From an uncultured Gemmatimonadota bacterium (GTDB lineage Bacteria; Latescibacterota; UBA2968; UBA8231), in the NCBI GenBank assembly GCA_903893785.1, contig CAITNQ010000265.1, positions 1-37,569 of the forward strand: 37,569 nucleotides of DNA. The letters are read 5' to 3'. Position 1 is the stretch's first letter. Every line of letters starts with the position of its first letter. The position numbers were made by a program, and so were the translations under genes. The notes under the pieces were generated by a model. The model saw only the letters and a list, made by a program, of their open reading frames with translations, had not been told where the DNA came from and searched no databases. Of this stretch, positions 15,325-22,925 are shown in pieces.

Positions 15325-16176
15325 TCATAGGGCGTCGTTGGCGGCCAAGAAGGCGGCGCGCAGTTTCTGGGTCAGCGGCCCCGGCACACCATCGCCGATC
15401 ACGTGGTCGTCCACGCGGACCACGCCCATGGCCTCGGTGGTGGTCCCGGCCAAGAAGACCTCGTCCGCCTGGCGGAATTCGGCCAGCGACGAGAATTCCT
15501 GGTGCACCGTCAATCCCATGCCTCGCGCGACCTCGACCAAGATGCCGCGGGTGATGCTGGGCAGGATCTGGGGCCCTTCCGGCGCGGTCCACAGGGCGCC
15601 CCCCTTGACGCGGAAGGCGCTCGTGGACGAGCCCTCCGTTACCCGCCCCTGATCGTCTACCAGCAGCGCCTCAAAGGCGCCGGCCTCCGACGCTTCCTGT
15701 TTCGCCAGGATGTTGGCCAGCAGCGAAATGCTCTTGATGTCGCAGCGCTTCCAGCGGAGGTCGCGGGTCGAGATCACCCGGACGCCGTTGACGTAACACT
15801 CGGCCGGCGGTCGTTGCAGCTGCTTGACGGTCATCACCACTGTGGGCAGCACGGTCGTGGCCGGGAACTCGTGGTGTCGCGGAGCCGTCCCCCGGGTGAT
15901 CTGCAGATACACCAGTGTCTCGGCAAAGCCGCTGCGGCGGATACCCTCGGCGATGATTTGTGCCAACCCATAGGCGCCGATGTCGAGGCTGATCCGCAAC
16001 TCGTGCAGCGACCGCTCCAGGCGCCGCATATGGGGTTCCAGGGCATAGGGGCGGCCCCGGTACGTGGCTACTACTTCGTAGACGCCGTCGGCAAACTGGA
16101 AACCGCGATCCTCGACCGAGATCACGGCTTCCGCCAGGGGCATGAAGCGGCCATTGACATAGGCGATCTCGCTCAT
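15325..16176 (-). CDS. dat: D-amino acid aminotransferase (class IV PLP)
   Basis: Transaminates D-amino acids such as D-Ala and D-Glu with 2-oxo acids. 283 aa, the usual length. PLP-lysine Lys148 in RCDIKSISLLANILAK, Glu181 in VTEGSSTSAF, and ILPSITRGILVEVA as the phosphate-binding region. The features separating D-amino acid from branched-chain transaminases are kept: Tyr33 in GVYEVVATYRG and Arg100-x-His102 in ITRGTAPRHHEF, matching the carboxylate-binding pair of the Bacillus enzyme. Its ATG overlaps the stop of the upstream isomerase-like gene (ATGA). As the last gene of a run with an M20 amidohydrolase, it may act on amino acids released from N-acyl compounds. Confidence 0.92.
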   Translation of the reverse strand: MSEIAYVNGRFMPLAEAVISVEDRGFQFADGVYEVVATYRGRPYALEPHMRRLERSLHELRISLDIGAYGLAQIIAEGIRRSGFAETLVYLQITRGTAPRHHEFPATTVLPTVVMTVKQLQRPPAECYVNGVRVISTRDLRWKRCDIKSISLLANILAKQEASEAGAFEALLVDDQGRVTEGSSTSAFRVKGGALWTAPEGPQILPSITRGILVEVARGMGLTVHQEFSSLAEFRQADEVFLAGTTTEAMGVVRVDDHVIGDGVPGPLTQKLRAAFLAANDAL

Positions 16177-16952
16177 CGTGCCTCCTCCTCGCGGGCCGCC
16201 AGGGCCTCGAACAGAGCGCGGTAGTAGCGCATGAAACGAACCGGTTCCTGGCTCTCGGGCACTTCAGCCAGGCAGAAGCCGCCGTAGCCGCGGGCCCGCA
16301 ACCGGCGGAACAACTCGCGCCACGGGTAGTCGCTCCACAGCTCGTTGATGTGCACCAGGCTGATGTGCGCGCCCAGCAGCGCGAAACTACTCGCCAGGCT
16401 GCCGTCAACCACATCCTGCGCGTTGGAATTCCAGCAGACCTTGAGGTTGTCGTGGCCCGCTTCGTCCAGAATGGTGCGGATATGGGCCGGTTCGCAGGTC
16501 TGGTGGCCGTGCACCTCAAGGCGGACCTCGACGCCGTGGTCCTGTCCGAAACGGGCGCATTGCCGCAGGGCCTGGCCGATCTGGGCCAGGGTCCGGCTGC
16601 GGGGTATCCCCTGGTCCTCGTGGAGCCGGTTGGGTCTCACCTTGATCCCGGCCACGCCCAAGTCGCGGGCCAGTTCGATGTAGTCGCAGGTTCCCCGCAC
16701 CTGACGGGCCAGTTCCGCTGGGTCAACCGCGTCGTACTCGTAAGCACTGCCCAACCCTGCCAGTACCACCGGTGAGTCGGCGAAACGGCGACGCACCTCG
16801 TGGCGTTGGGCCGCCGAAAGGTCGACCTCGACGCCGTGGGCGTGGCCCGTGCGCAGTTCCACGCCAGCGAAACCCGTTTCTAGACAATGGGCGATGATGG
16901 TTTCGACGGGCCACGCCCGGGCCAGGTTGTAGGTCACCAGTCCCAGCCTCAT
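16173..16952 (-). CDS. Sugar phosphate isomerase/epimerase-like TIM barrel (AP endonuclease 2 family)
   Basis: 259 aa of the xylose-isomerase-like TIM barrel fold. Strand-end metal ligands look intact: Glu in VEVRLEVHGHQT, Asn/Asp in VCWNSNAQDVVDGS, His in ISLVHINELW and Glu in GFCLAEVPES; the C-terminal YGGFCLAEVPE is typical. N-terminal MRLGLVTYNLARAW with GFAGVELR fits the barrel start. Members isomerise or epimerise sugars, inositols or hydroxypyruvate; substrate unknown. ATGA overlaps on both sides, with the M20 amidohydrolase upstream and dat downstream, so the three are translated together. Confidence 0.85.
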   Translation of the reverse strand: MRLGLVTYNLARAWPVETIIAHCLETGFAGVELRTGHAHGVEVDLSAAQRHEVRRRFADSPVVLAGLGSAYEYDAVDPAELARQVRGTCDYIELARDLGVAGIKVRPNRLHEDQGIPRSRTLAQIGQALRQCARFGQDHGVEVRLEVHGHQTCEPAHIRTILDEAGHDNLKVCWNSNAQDVVDGSLASSFALLGAHISLVHINELWSDYPWRELFRRLRARGYGGFCLAEVPESQEPVRFMRYYRALFEALAAREEEAR

Positions 16953-18301
16953 CTTGTCGCCTCCCCGATGGCGCTGCCGTCGAAGTCCTCACGGTGGAAA
17001 ATGGCCTGCTGTTGCTGCAGGTAGGCACGGCGGCTGAGTGCCGGTGGATGGTCGTCGATGATCTGCCGGGCACGTGCTCCTTCGCCCCACAGCAGGTCGA
17101 TGGCCATCATGGCCAGCGTCTTGGCCGGTGCGACGTACCCGGCTTCCAGGTCCGCGATGCGCCAGTCGGGACCATGTACCGAACCGCTGGCGCCACTCAT
17201 GACCGGGTGCAGCAGGGGCATGATCTGGCTCAGGTCACCGGCGTCGGTGGAACCGCCCCCGTGGGGATACTGGCGCAGCGAGTCGGCGCCGAAGAGGGCG
17301 CCGGCGTGTTCGCGGAACAGCGCGGCCAGGTCCGGGTTGTTGAGCAGCGGCAGGTAGCCCGGGACGGTGTCGATTTCGACCCGACACCCCAGCGCGGTGG
17401 CCGCGCCGCGCAACGCGCGATCGACTTTGGCCGCGGCGTCGAGCATGGCCGTGGCGGTGCGCGCGCGGACATAGGTCTCCAGCCGTACATCGGCAGGGAC
17501 AATGTTGACCAGATCGCCACCGCGGGTAATGATCGGATGGACGCGGACGCAGTCCTGGTCGCGGAAGGTCTCGCGCTGGGCGTTGATGGCGCCCAGCGCC
17601 AGGGTGGCGGCCTGCAGGGCGTTGGTGCCGCGCTCGGGCGAACCGCCCGCATGGGCGGCCCGGCCGACGAAGCGTACGGTCTTGGCCAGGAATCCGTTGG
17701 ACGACTCGGCCACCCCGGCGGCGCCGTCGCCCCACTCGGGGCTGCTGCTGTGAATCATGACGGCCAGGTCGACGTCGTCGAAATGCCCCAGACGCACCAA
17801 CTCGGGTTTGCCGGCCGGAAAGCCGATCCGGCCCTGGCGGACCAACCCCAGGCGGTACTCAATCTCAACGAACTCCTCGGCCGGCACGGCGAAGAAGACC
17901 ACCTTGCCGGCCAGATGGGCCGCGGCGCCGGCATCGACCAGCCCGATGGCGGCGCCGAGCAGGGCCGCGATCTGCGCGTTGTGACCGCAGGCGTGGGCGG
18001 CGCCGGTTACCGGATCAGCACGTGGGTGGTCGGGCACAATCAGAGCGTCCAGTTCCCCGAGCAGCGCCAGCGTGGGGCCTGGCCGGGTTCCCGCCAACGT
18101 GGCCTTGACGCCGGTGATGGCCAGCCCTTCCTCGCACGGCAGCCCCAGGGCCGTCAGCGTGTCGGCCACCCGGCGAGCGGTGACCACCTCTTTGAAGCCC
18201 AGCTCGGGTTGGTCCATGACGGCTTCGCCCGCGCCAATGATCTGTTCGCGCCGCCGGTCAATGGCCGCGGCGACCGCGGCCCGGAGGCCCTCTCTGTCCA
18301 T
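16949..18301 (-). CDS. M20 family amidohydrolase (AbgB/PM20D2-like)
   Basis: 450 aa metal-dependent amidohydrolase likely to cleave N-acyl or aminoacyl amide bonds. Metal site: His103-Ala-Cys105-Gly-His107-Asn in AAHACGHNAQ; the Asn after GH is typical of the AbgB/PM20D2 subgroup, whereas IAA-hydrolase types have Asp. Catalytic Glu pair is in VPAEEFVEIEY (142-143). Lid/dimerisation domain has VGRAAHAGGSPERGTNAL. VMSGASGSVHGPDW supplies the late His. ATG 18301 follows a GAGAGG-containing purine-rich leader. Substrate could be aminobenzoyl-glutamate, a dipeptide or an N-acyl amino acid. Coupled by ATGA to the isomerase-like gene; gap of 59 bases to the beta-propeller gene upstream. Confidence 0.9.
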   Translation of the reverse strand: MDREGLRAAVAAAIDRRREQIIGAGEAVMDQPELGFKEVVTARRVADTLTALGLPCEEGLAITGVKATLAGTRPGPTLALLGELDALIVPDHPRADPVTGAAHACGHNAQIAALLGAAIGLVDAGAAAHLAGKVVFFAVPAEEFVEIEYRLGLVRQGRIGFPAGKPELVRLGHFDDVDLAVMIHSSSPEWGDGAAGVAESSNGFLAKTVRFVGRAAHAGGSPERGTNALQAATLALGAINAQRETFRDQDCVRVHPIITRGGDLVNIVPADVRLETYVRARTATAMLDAAAKVDRALRGAATALGCRVEIDTVPGYLPLLNNPDLAALFREHAGALFGADSLRQYPHGGGSTDAGDLSQIMPLLHPVMSGASGSVHGPDWRIADLEAGYVAPAKTLAMMAIDLLWGEGARARQIIDDHPPALSRRAYLQQQQAIFHREDFDGSAIGEATR

Positions 18302-18360
18302 GGTCAGTCTGCCTCTCTACCTCTCTGCCTGTGCCTGTTACCGCCTGGCGGCAGACGGGT

Positions 18361-19593
18361 TCACTCCCAACCGCGTACCAGATACGCCTGCAGCAGACCC
18401 GATTCGTCCGAGTTGAAGAAGCCGCAGCGTCCGTCGGGCGACAGGAAAGGGTGGATATGGGCCCCTTTGACCCACGACGAGCGCGGTGACAGCAGGTAGG
18501 TCAGGTCGAAGAGCGGGGCATCCGCACCCGCCGGCAGTCGGGCCAGCCACAGCCCGCCCCCCTGCCCCACCGGACCGGAGTCGGTGATCAGCCGCCGGCC
18601 TGACGTATCCGTGGCGAAGTGGTAGAAATCCGGCTCATCCACCTGGCCGGTCAGGTCGACGCGCCGCCCGGCGCTCACTGTGGCGCCCAGATGGCCTTGG
18701 TGGCTGATGGGGTCGCCGGCGATCAGGCGGGCGCTGCGCGGCTGGCGCGTCGACGTGCTCGTCAGCGCCCGCGCCGAGCGGCCAATCCAGCACTGGTGCC
18801 CTTGGCAGTGCTCGTTGCCGTCGCGTCCCCACGGCAGGTCGCGCAGGCCAGTACCATCGTCGCGGATGACGTGGATGTCGGCCCCGGCGCCGCCCACCAG
18901 GCGGTCGAATTGGCCGCTCGGGTCGCAGTGGTTGCCGTGGTTCTCCTGGATCAAGATATCGTGGCTCTCTGGGCCGCTCACGGCGCGACAGTACTGGGGG
19001 TGCAGATTACACCACGTCTGCCCGGCGAGCACCAGGGCGACCGACAATCGCCGCAGGTCGAAGACGAGCAAGCCCCACGGCGCGTCAGGGGTCTGGCCAT
19101 CGCCGAGGAAAACCGCGATGGCCAGACGCTGCCCATCGGCCGAGATAGTCGACAGCGGATAGGGACGACTGGGGCAGAAGGGCGTGCCTGGTATTGGCCC
19201 GTCGATGACCATCACCGTGTCGCGCGTGGCCCCGTCGAGGCTGACCCGCTCCAGCGACAGCCGGCCTCCGCCGGGCGAGGTAGCATCCCGGAAGTAGTAC
19301 ATCCACCTGCCGTCGGGCGAGACGGACGGCGCCGTCGCGCCCGCACCGGCGGTCAGCGGCGACAGTTTGCCGTGGTCGTGCAGGTCGCACAACAGGTACG
19401 CGTGGCGCGGGTCGTGCGGGTCCGAGCCATGGGGGTGAGCCGACTGGTGCAACACCAGGAAGCGCGAGTCTGGGGTGAAGACCTGAGCTTCCATGTAAAC
19501 GTGGGAAGAGGGTACCTCGCTGGCTGTGGTCAGCTGCGCCACCTCCAGGTCCGGTGGACTCGCGGGTCCGATCAGGTCCGGACGTAGCCGCAT
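18361..19593 (-). CDS. Beta-propeller protein of the oligogalacturonate lyase type
   Basis: 410 aa, predicted cytoplasmic seven-bladed propeller: repeated strands such as VFTPDSRFLVLHQSA, SVSPDGRWMYYFRDA, ISADGQRLAIAVFLG and a last blade HPFLSPDGRCGFFNSDESG with TolB/PD40-type SPDG turns. NEHCQGHQCWIGRSAR and AHIHPFLSPDG hold the His/Gln residues that would serve as Mn ligands in oligogalacturonate lyase (PL22). It may cleave unsaturated uronic-acid oligosaccharides; the lyase role is an inference. ATG 19593 with AGGAG 7 bases upstream. Neighbours (isomerase-like, M20, D-aminotransferase) suggest breakdown of an N-substituted or uronic sugar. Confidence 0.75.
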   Translation of the reverse strand: MRLRPDLIGPASPPDLEVAQLTTASEVPSSHVYMEAQVFTPDSRFLVLHQSAHPHGSDPHDPRHAYLLCDLHDHGKLSPLTAGAGATAPSVSPDGRWMYYFRDATSPGGGRLSLERVSLDGATRDTVMVIDGPIPGTPFCPSRPYPLSTISADGQRLAIAVFLGDGQTPDAPWGLLVFDLRRLSVALVLAGQTWCNLHPQYCRAVSGPESHDILIQENHGNHCDPSGQFDRLVGGAGADIHVIRDDGTGLRDLPWGRDGNEHCQGHQCWIGRSARALTSTSTRQPRSARLIAGDPISHQGHLGATVSAGRRVDLTGQVDEPDFYHFATDTSGRRLITDSGPVGQGGGLWLARLPAGADAPLFDLTYLLSPRSSWVKGAHIHPFLSPDGRCGFFNSDESGLLQAYLVRGWE

Positions 19594-19657
19594 GCGTCAG
19601 CTCCTGAGAAGGCGTGGGCCGGGCCGCGGGCGCCTCGCGCCGGCGGCACCGCGGCCA

Positions 19658-20281
19658 TCAGGCGTTTTCCATCACAATGCCTTCGACAATGTCCGCGACG
19701 GCCTCGCAGCGGTCGGTAGCGTCTTCTATGTACTCCAGCACCTCTTTCCATTTCATGACCACCAACGGATCCAGGCCGGAGGCGAACAGCGCCACCAGGG
19801 CTTTACGGTAGGCGGCGTCCCCTTCGTCCTCGCACTGGTTGATGTGAATGCAGTGCTGCATGACTACGTCGCGCTGTCGCAGATGGCGCAGTTCGGCCAC
19901 GGCCGCCTGGACTCCCTTGGCGGCGTTCACCGTGGCCGCGGCCATGGGCCGGGCTTCGGGCAGAATGGTGGCCAATTCGTACAGCCGGATGCGGCCGACG
20001 GCCGCGTTGATGCTGTCGAGCACGCTGTCCAGGCTGTTGACCAGGCGGCGGATGTCGCCGCGATCCAGCGGGGTCAAGAACGACTGGTGCAGGCGAGCCA
20101 TGGTGTCGTGCACAATGCCGTCCACCTCGTGTTCCAGCCGGCGGATTTCGTCGACGTGCTGGCCGTGGGCCGGCGGGTTGTCGAGGTACTGCACCAGCAG
20201 CTCGGCCGACTGCACGATAAGGGCCGTGGCCCGCTCGAAGGCATCGTAGAAAGCCGTCTGGGTGCGACCGAACTTCAGCAT
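19658..20281 (-). CDS. DUF47 family (PhoU-like) protein
   Basis: 207 aa all-helical cytoplasmic protein of the DUF47/phosphate transport regulator family, related to PhoU. Marks: FYDAFERATALIVQSAELL, LEHEVDGIVHDTMARLHQSFLTPLDRGDIRRLVNSLDSVLDSI and the C-terminal WKEVLEYIEDATDRCEAVADIVEGIVM, with acidic metal-binding repeats (E/DxxxD). Members are nearly always next to a PiT-type phosphate transporter; here the upstream neighbour is a TauE-like permease. ATG 20281 with GGGAG 6 bases upstream; possible own promoter at 20352-20380. Confidence 0.92.
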   Translation of the reverse strand: MLKFGRTQTAFYDAFERATALIVQSAELLVQYLDNPPAHGQHVDEIRRLEHEVDGIVHDTMARLHQSFLTPLDRGDIRRLVNSLDSVLDSINAAVGRIRLYELATILPEARPMAAATVNAAKGVQAAVAELRHLRQRDVVMQHCIHINQCEDEGDAAYRKALVALFASGLDPLVVMKWKEVLEYIEDATDRCEAVADIVEGIVMENA

Positions 20282-20314
20282 GGGGGACTCCCGCGCGGAG
20301 GATGGGTGAGGGAC

Positions 20315-20335
20315 ATGGCGCCGGCGGGGCGCCAT
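20315..20335. repeat. Perfect hairpin in the tauE-DUF47 spacer
   Basis: ATGGCGCC-GGCGG-GGCGCCAT: an 8-bp perfect stem with a 5-base loop, inside the predicted DUF47 leader on the minus strand. No U-tract. It may terminate read-through weakly or shape the leader. Confidence 0.45.
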
Positions 20336-20351
20336 CCTGAAGCCTACGCAC

Positions 20352-20380
20352 ATGGTACGACCCGGCCGCCGAGCCGGCAA
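20352..20380 (-). promoter_or_regulatory. Candidate promoter of the DUF47 gene
   Basis: Minus strand: TTGCCG (20380-20375), 17-base spacer, TACCAT (20357-20352), each 4 of 6 to consensus, in the 142-base gap between the permease stop and the DUF47 start. Confidence 0.4.
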
Positions 20381-20423
20381 CGGCCGGCCGGTCACGGAAC
20401 CCGGAGACCGACTGGCTCAGGGC

Positions 20424-21149
20424 TTAGTGGCGCGCGATGGCGAGCCCGCCCCCGACTAGAACCAGAACCAACGCTACCTGGCGGAAACGCTGTGGCGGCA
20501 CGCGGCTTTTCAAGTAAAGGCCGACGGCAGCGCCGACGCCCAGTCCCGGCATGGCCCACAGGCTGAGTTCGATGGCGCGGCGGTCCAGGACCCCGAACAG
20601 GGCCAGCGACACCAGGGCGATGGCGTGTTTGGCGACGAAGTAGCCGATGAGGTTGGCGCGCGTCTCGGCGGGGGGCCAGCCCTGGTTAAGGGCGAACAGG
20701 ACCACAGGCGGCCCGGACATGCCGCTGGCGCCGCCCAACAGCCCGCTCAGCAGGCCGGCGATTGGCGCCGCTGCGGCTTCGTGGCGCCAGGGGCGGGCGG
20801 GGTGCACCCACATCGCCAGCGCCGCAGCGACCGTGATCCCGCCGATGACCACCCGCATCGGGCCTTCGGCGATGTGCGCCAACCCGTAGACCCCCACGGG
20901 AATGCCCACCACAGCCCCGGTCAGCCAACCGCCGATGCGGCGGAGGTTCATGGCGCCGCGGGCTTCACCCAGCAGCAGCGCGGCCAGGGGTATCCAACTC
21001 ACCATGACCACCGGCACCACCTCGTGGGGCGGGAACACGAGGACCAGAAACGGCGCTGCCACCAACGCGTAGCCGAAACCGGTCAGCGCCGACATCGCCG
21101 CCGAGAACCCGACGATGGCGTTGGCCAAGGCGATCGCGGTTGAGTCCAC
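20424..21149 (-). CDS. TauE/SafE-family membrane permease
   Basis: 241 aa inner-membrane protein with about 7-8 hydrophobic helices. The two family half-repeats are visible: the first around FSAAMSALTGFGYALVAAPF and VVPVVMVSWIPLAALLLGE, the second around IAGLLSGLLGGASGMSGPPVV. The GLLGGASGMSGPPV loop is diagnostic for this sulfite/sulfoacetate/anion permease superfamily. GTG 21149 with only a weak Shine-Dalgarno box. Follows the PurF paralogue by 38 bases and precedes DUF47, suggesting (without proof) an anion such as phosphate, sulfite or an organic sulfonate as substrate. Confidence 0.88.
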   Translation of the reverse strand: MDSTAIALANAIVGFSAAMSALTGFGYALVAAPFLVLVFPPHEVVPVVMVSWIPLAALLLGEARGAMNLRRIGGWLTGAVVGIPVGVYGLAHIAEGPMRVVIGGITVAAALAMWVHPARPWRHEAAAAPIAGLLSGLLGGASGMSGPPVVLFALNQGWPPAETRANLIGYFVAKHAIALVSLALFGVLDRRAIELSLWAMPGLGVGAAVGLYLKSRVPPQRFRQVALVLVLVGGGLAIARH

Positions 21150-21187
21150 TCAGATGGATCCCGTCGGGGACCGATGGCCGCCGGCGG

Positions 21188-22666
21188 TCATGAGGACGCC
21201 TGCCGCGCCGCCGGGGCCTCAGTAGGTGACTCGAACTGGATCGAGGTCTGCAGACCCGGGCGATCGGCGCCATCCCAGCAGAAGGTGCACACCTGCTCCT
21301 TCGGCAGACCGATGGCCCCGAGCAGATCGCCCAGGGTCTGGTACTGCAGCGTCGTCAGGTTGAGGCGGCGGCGGATGCGCTCGACCATGGCGCTGTGGCG
21401 GGGGCTACCTGCGCGCGCGTATTCCCCCAGCACCGGGGTCACGTCGCCATCGCCCTCCAACTCGCGGATGGCCCGCCGCGCGGCCAGGTCCAGGTCAGAG
21501 CGTGACCGCGAGAAGTTCAGGAACCGGCACCCGTGAATCAGGGGTGGGCAGGCGGGCCGCATGTGGACCTCGCGGGCGCCGTAGTCGTGGATGCGCTGGA
21601 TGGTCTCGCGCAGCTGCGTGCCGCGTACGATGGAGTCCTCACAGAACAGGAGGCGTTTGCCCTGAATGAGCTCGCGGATGGGGATCAGCTTCATGCGCGC
21701 CACCAGATCGCGCACGGCCTGGTCCTGAGGCATGAACGAGCGCGGCCAGGTGGGCGTGTATTTGACGAACGGCCGGCAGTAGGGCACCCCGGCCTGGTTG
21801 GCGTAGCCGATGGCGTGCGCCACGCCCGAATCAGGAACCCCGGCGACCAGGTCGACTTCCACTTGATCCCGCCGGGCCAACGCCGCTCCGCTGCGGTTGC
21901 GCATGGCTTCCACGTTGACGCCCTCGTAACTGGACGCCGGGAAACCGTAGTAGACCCACATGAAGGCGCAGATCTGCATCACCTTGGTGGGCGCCAGACG
22001 GGTCTCCAACCCCTCGTGCGTCAGTTTGACCACCTCGCCGGGGCCCAATTCGTGGCAGAGGCGGTAACCCAGGTTCGGGAAGGCACACGTCTCCACGGTG
22101 ACGCACCAGGCGCCGTCACGCTCGCCCACCACCAGTGGGGTACGGCCATACAGGTCGCGGGCGGCGTACACGCCGTCGGCGGTCAGCAGCAATAGCGAAC
22201 AGGACCCATCGATGGCCTCCTGGGCGCGACGGATGCCCTGCTCGAACGTGGCTTCCTGACTGATCAACGTGGCGACCAGCTCGGTGGCGTTGATGCGGCC
22301 ACCGTCCATTTCGAGGAAATGCGTCGTCCGGTGGGCGAAGGCAGCGCGCACCAACTCGTCCACATTGTTGATCCGCCCGACCATGACGATAGCGTAGTCA
22401 CCCAGATGCGAGCCGATCAGCAGCGGCTGGGCCTCGGTGTCACTGATGGTGCCGATGCCCATGCTGCCCGACATGTGCAGGATGTCGGACTCGAACTTGG
22501 AGCGGAACTGCGCGTTCTCGATGTTGTGGATGAAGCGCGTGAAGCCGTTGGCTCCCCAGACCGCCAGGCCCCCGCGGCGGGTGCCCAGGTGCGAGTGGTA
22601 GTCGGTCCCATAGAACAGATCGAGCACGCAGTCCTGGTGCGAAACCACGCCGAAGACGCCACCCAT
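21188..22666 (-). CDS. PurF-like amidophosphoribosyltransferase paralogue without the glutaminase cysteine
   Basis: 492 aa with the full PurF architecture: N-terminal Ntn-type glutaminase fold (residues 1-240) and PRTase domain with the PRPP motif EDSIVRGTQL (343-352) and VPDSG (278-282). True PurF begins MCG, Cys being the N-terminal nucleophile; here it reads MGGVFGVVS, and the HRGQE glutamine-site motif is replaced by TRRGG. So glutamine hydrolysis is not expected. Similar MGG-type paralogues occur in Bacteroidetes and others beside a normal PurF; their role is not established. C-terminal CTFCWDG is typical of that subgroup. ATG 22666 with AGGAGG 7 bases upstream; candidate promoter at 22737-22764. 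It heads the run with tauE and DUF47. Confidence 0.9.
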   Translation of the reverse strand: MGGVFGVVSHQDCVLDLFYGTDYHSHLGTRRGGLAVWGANGFTRFIHNIENAQFRSKFESDILHMSGSMGIGTISDTEAQPLLIGSHLGDYAIVMVGRINNVDELVRAAFAHRTTHFLEMDGGRINATELVATLISQEATFEQGIRRAQEAIDGSCSLLLLTADGVYAARDLYGRTPLVVGERDGAWCVTVETCAFPNLGYRLCHELGPGEVVKLTHEGLETRLAPTKVMQICAFMWVYYGFPASSYEGVNVEAMRNRSGAALARRDQVEVDLVAGVPDSGVAHAIGYANQAGVPYCRPFVKYTPTWPRSFMPQDQAVRDLVARMKLIPIRELIQGKRLLFCEDSIVRGTQLRETIQRIHDYGAREVHMRPACPPLIHGCRFLNFSRSRSDLDLAARRAIRELEGDGDVTPVLGEYARAGSPRHSAMVERIRRRLNLTTLQYQTLGDLLGAIGLPKEQVCTFCWDGADRPGLQTSIQFESPTEAPAARQASS

Positions 22667-22736
22667 GGCGCTACCTCCTCACAGTATCCCGGTCCCGCGA
22701 CGGCCCGACCGGGGCGCCGCGACGCAGGTGTGGGTA

Positions 22737-22764
22737 ATAGGCGGCACACGCTCGGGGCTGTCAA
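22737..22764 (-). promoter_or_regulatory. Candidate promoter of the PurF-like run
   Basis: Minus strand: perfect TTGACA (22764-22759), then CTATTACC; a -10 of CTATTA with an 18-base spacer or TATTAC with 19. Lies 70-100 bases upstream of the ATG at 22666. Confidence 0.5.
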
Positions 22765-22767
22765 CCG

Positions 22768-22789
22768 GACAGCCGGGCCGGCGGCTGTC
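22768..22789. repeat. Inverted repeat between divergent promoters
   Basis: GACAGCCG-GGCCGG-CGGCTGTC, an 8-bp perfect dyad with a 6-base centre, 4 bases beyond the minus -35 box and about 80 bases before the plus promoter at 22868. It could be an operator for a dimeric regulator. Nearby, CGGGCGGCCC occurs twice in tandem (22826-22835 and 22838-22847). Confidence 0.4.
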
Positions 22790-22867
22790 GCTGCCACCAC
22801 CCGTCGGCGCTAACCATCGTCGTCGCGGGCGGCCCAACGGGCGGCCCGGGGCCGCTGCGGGCCGCGG

Positions 22868-22896
22868 TTGATGGCGTTTCGGCCACGGCCTATTTT
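22868..22896 (+). promoter_or_regulatory. Promoter of the Gfo/Idh/MocA gene
   Basis: TTGATG (22868-22873), 17-base spacer, TATTTT (22891-22896), then a short leader carrying AAGGAGGA and the GTG start at 22926. Confidence 0.7.
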
Positions 22897-22925
22897 GGCC
22901 ATCTCCCCGAGCAAGGAGGAATACC

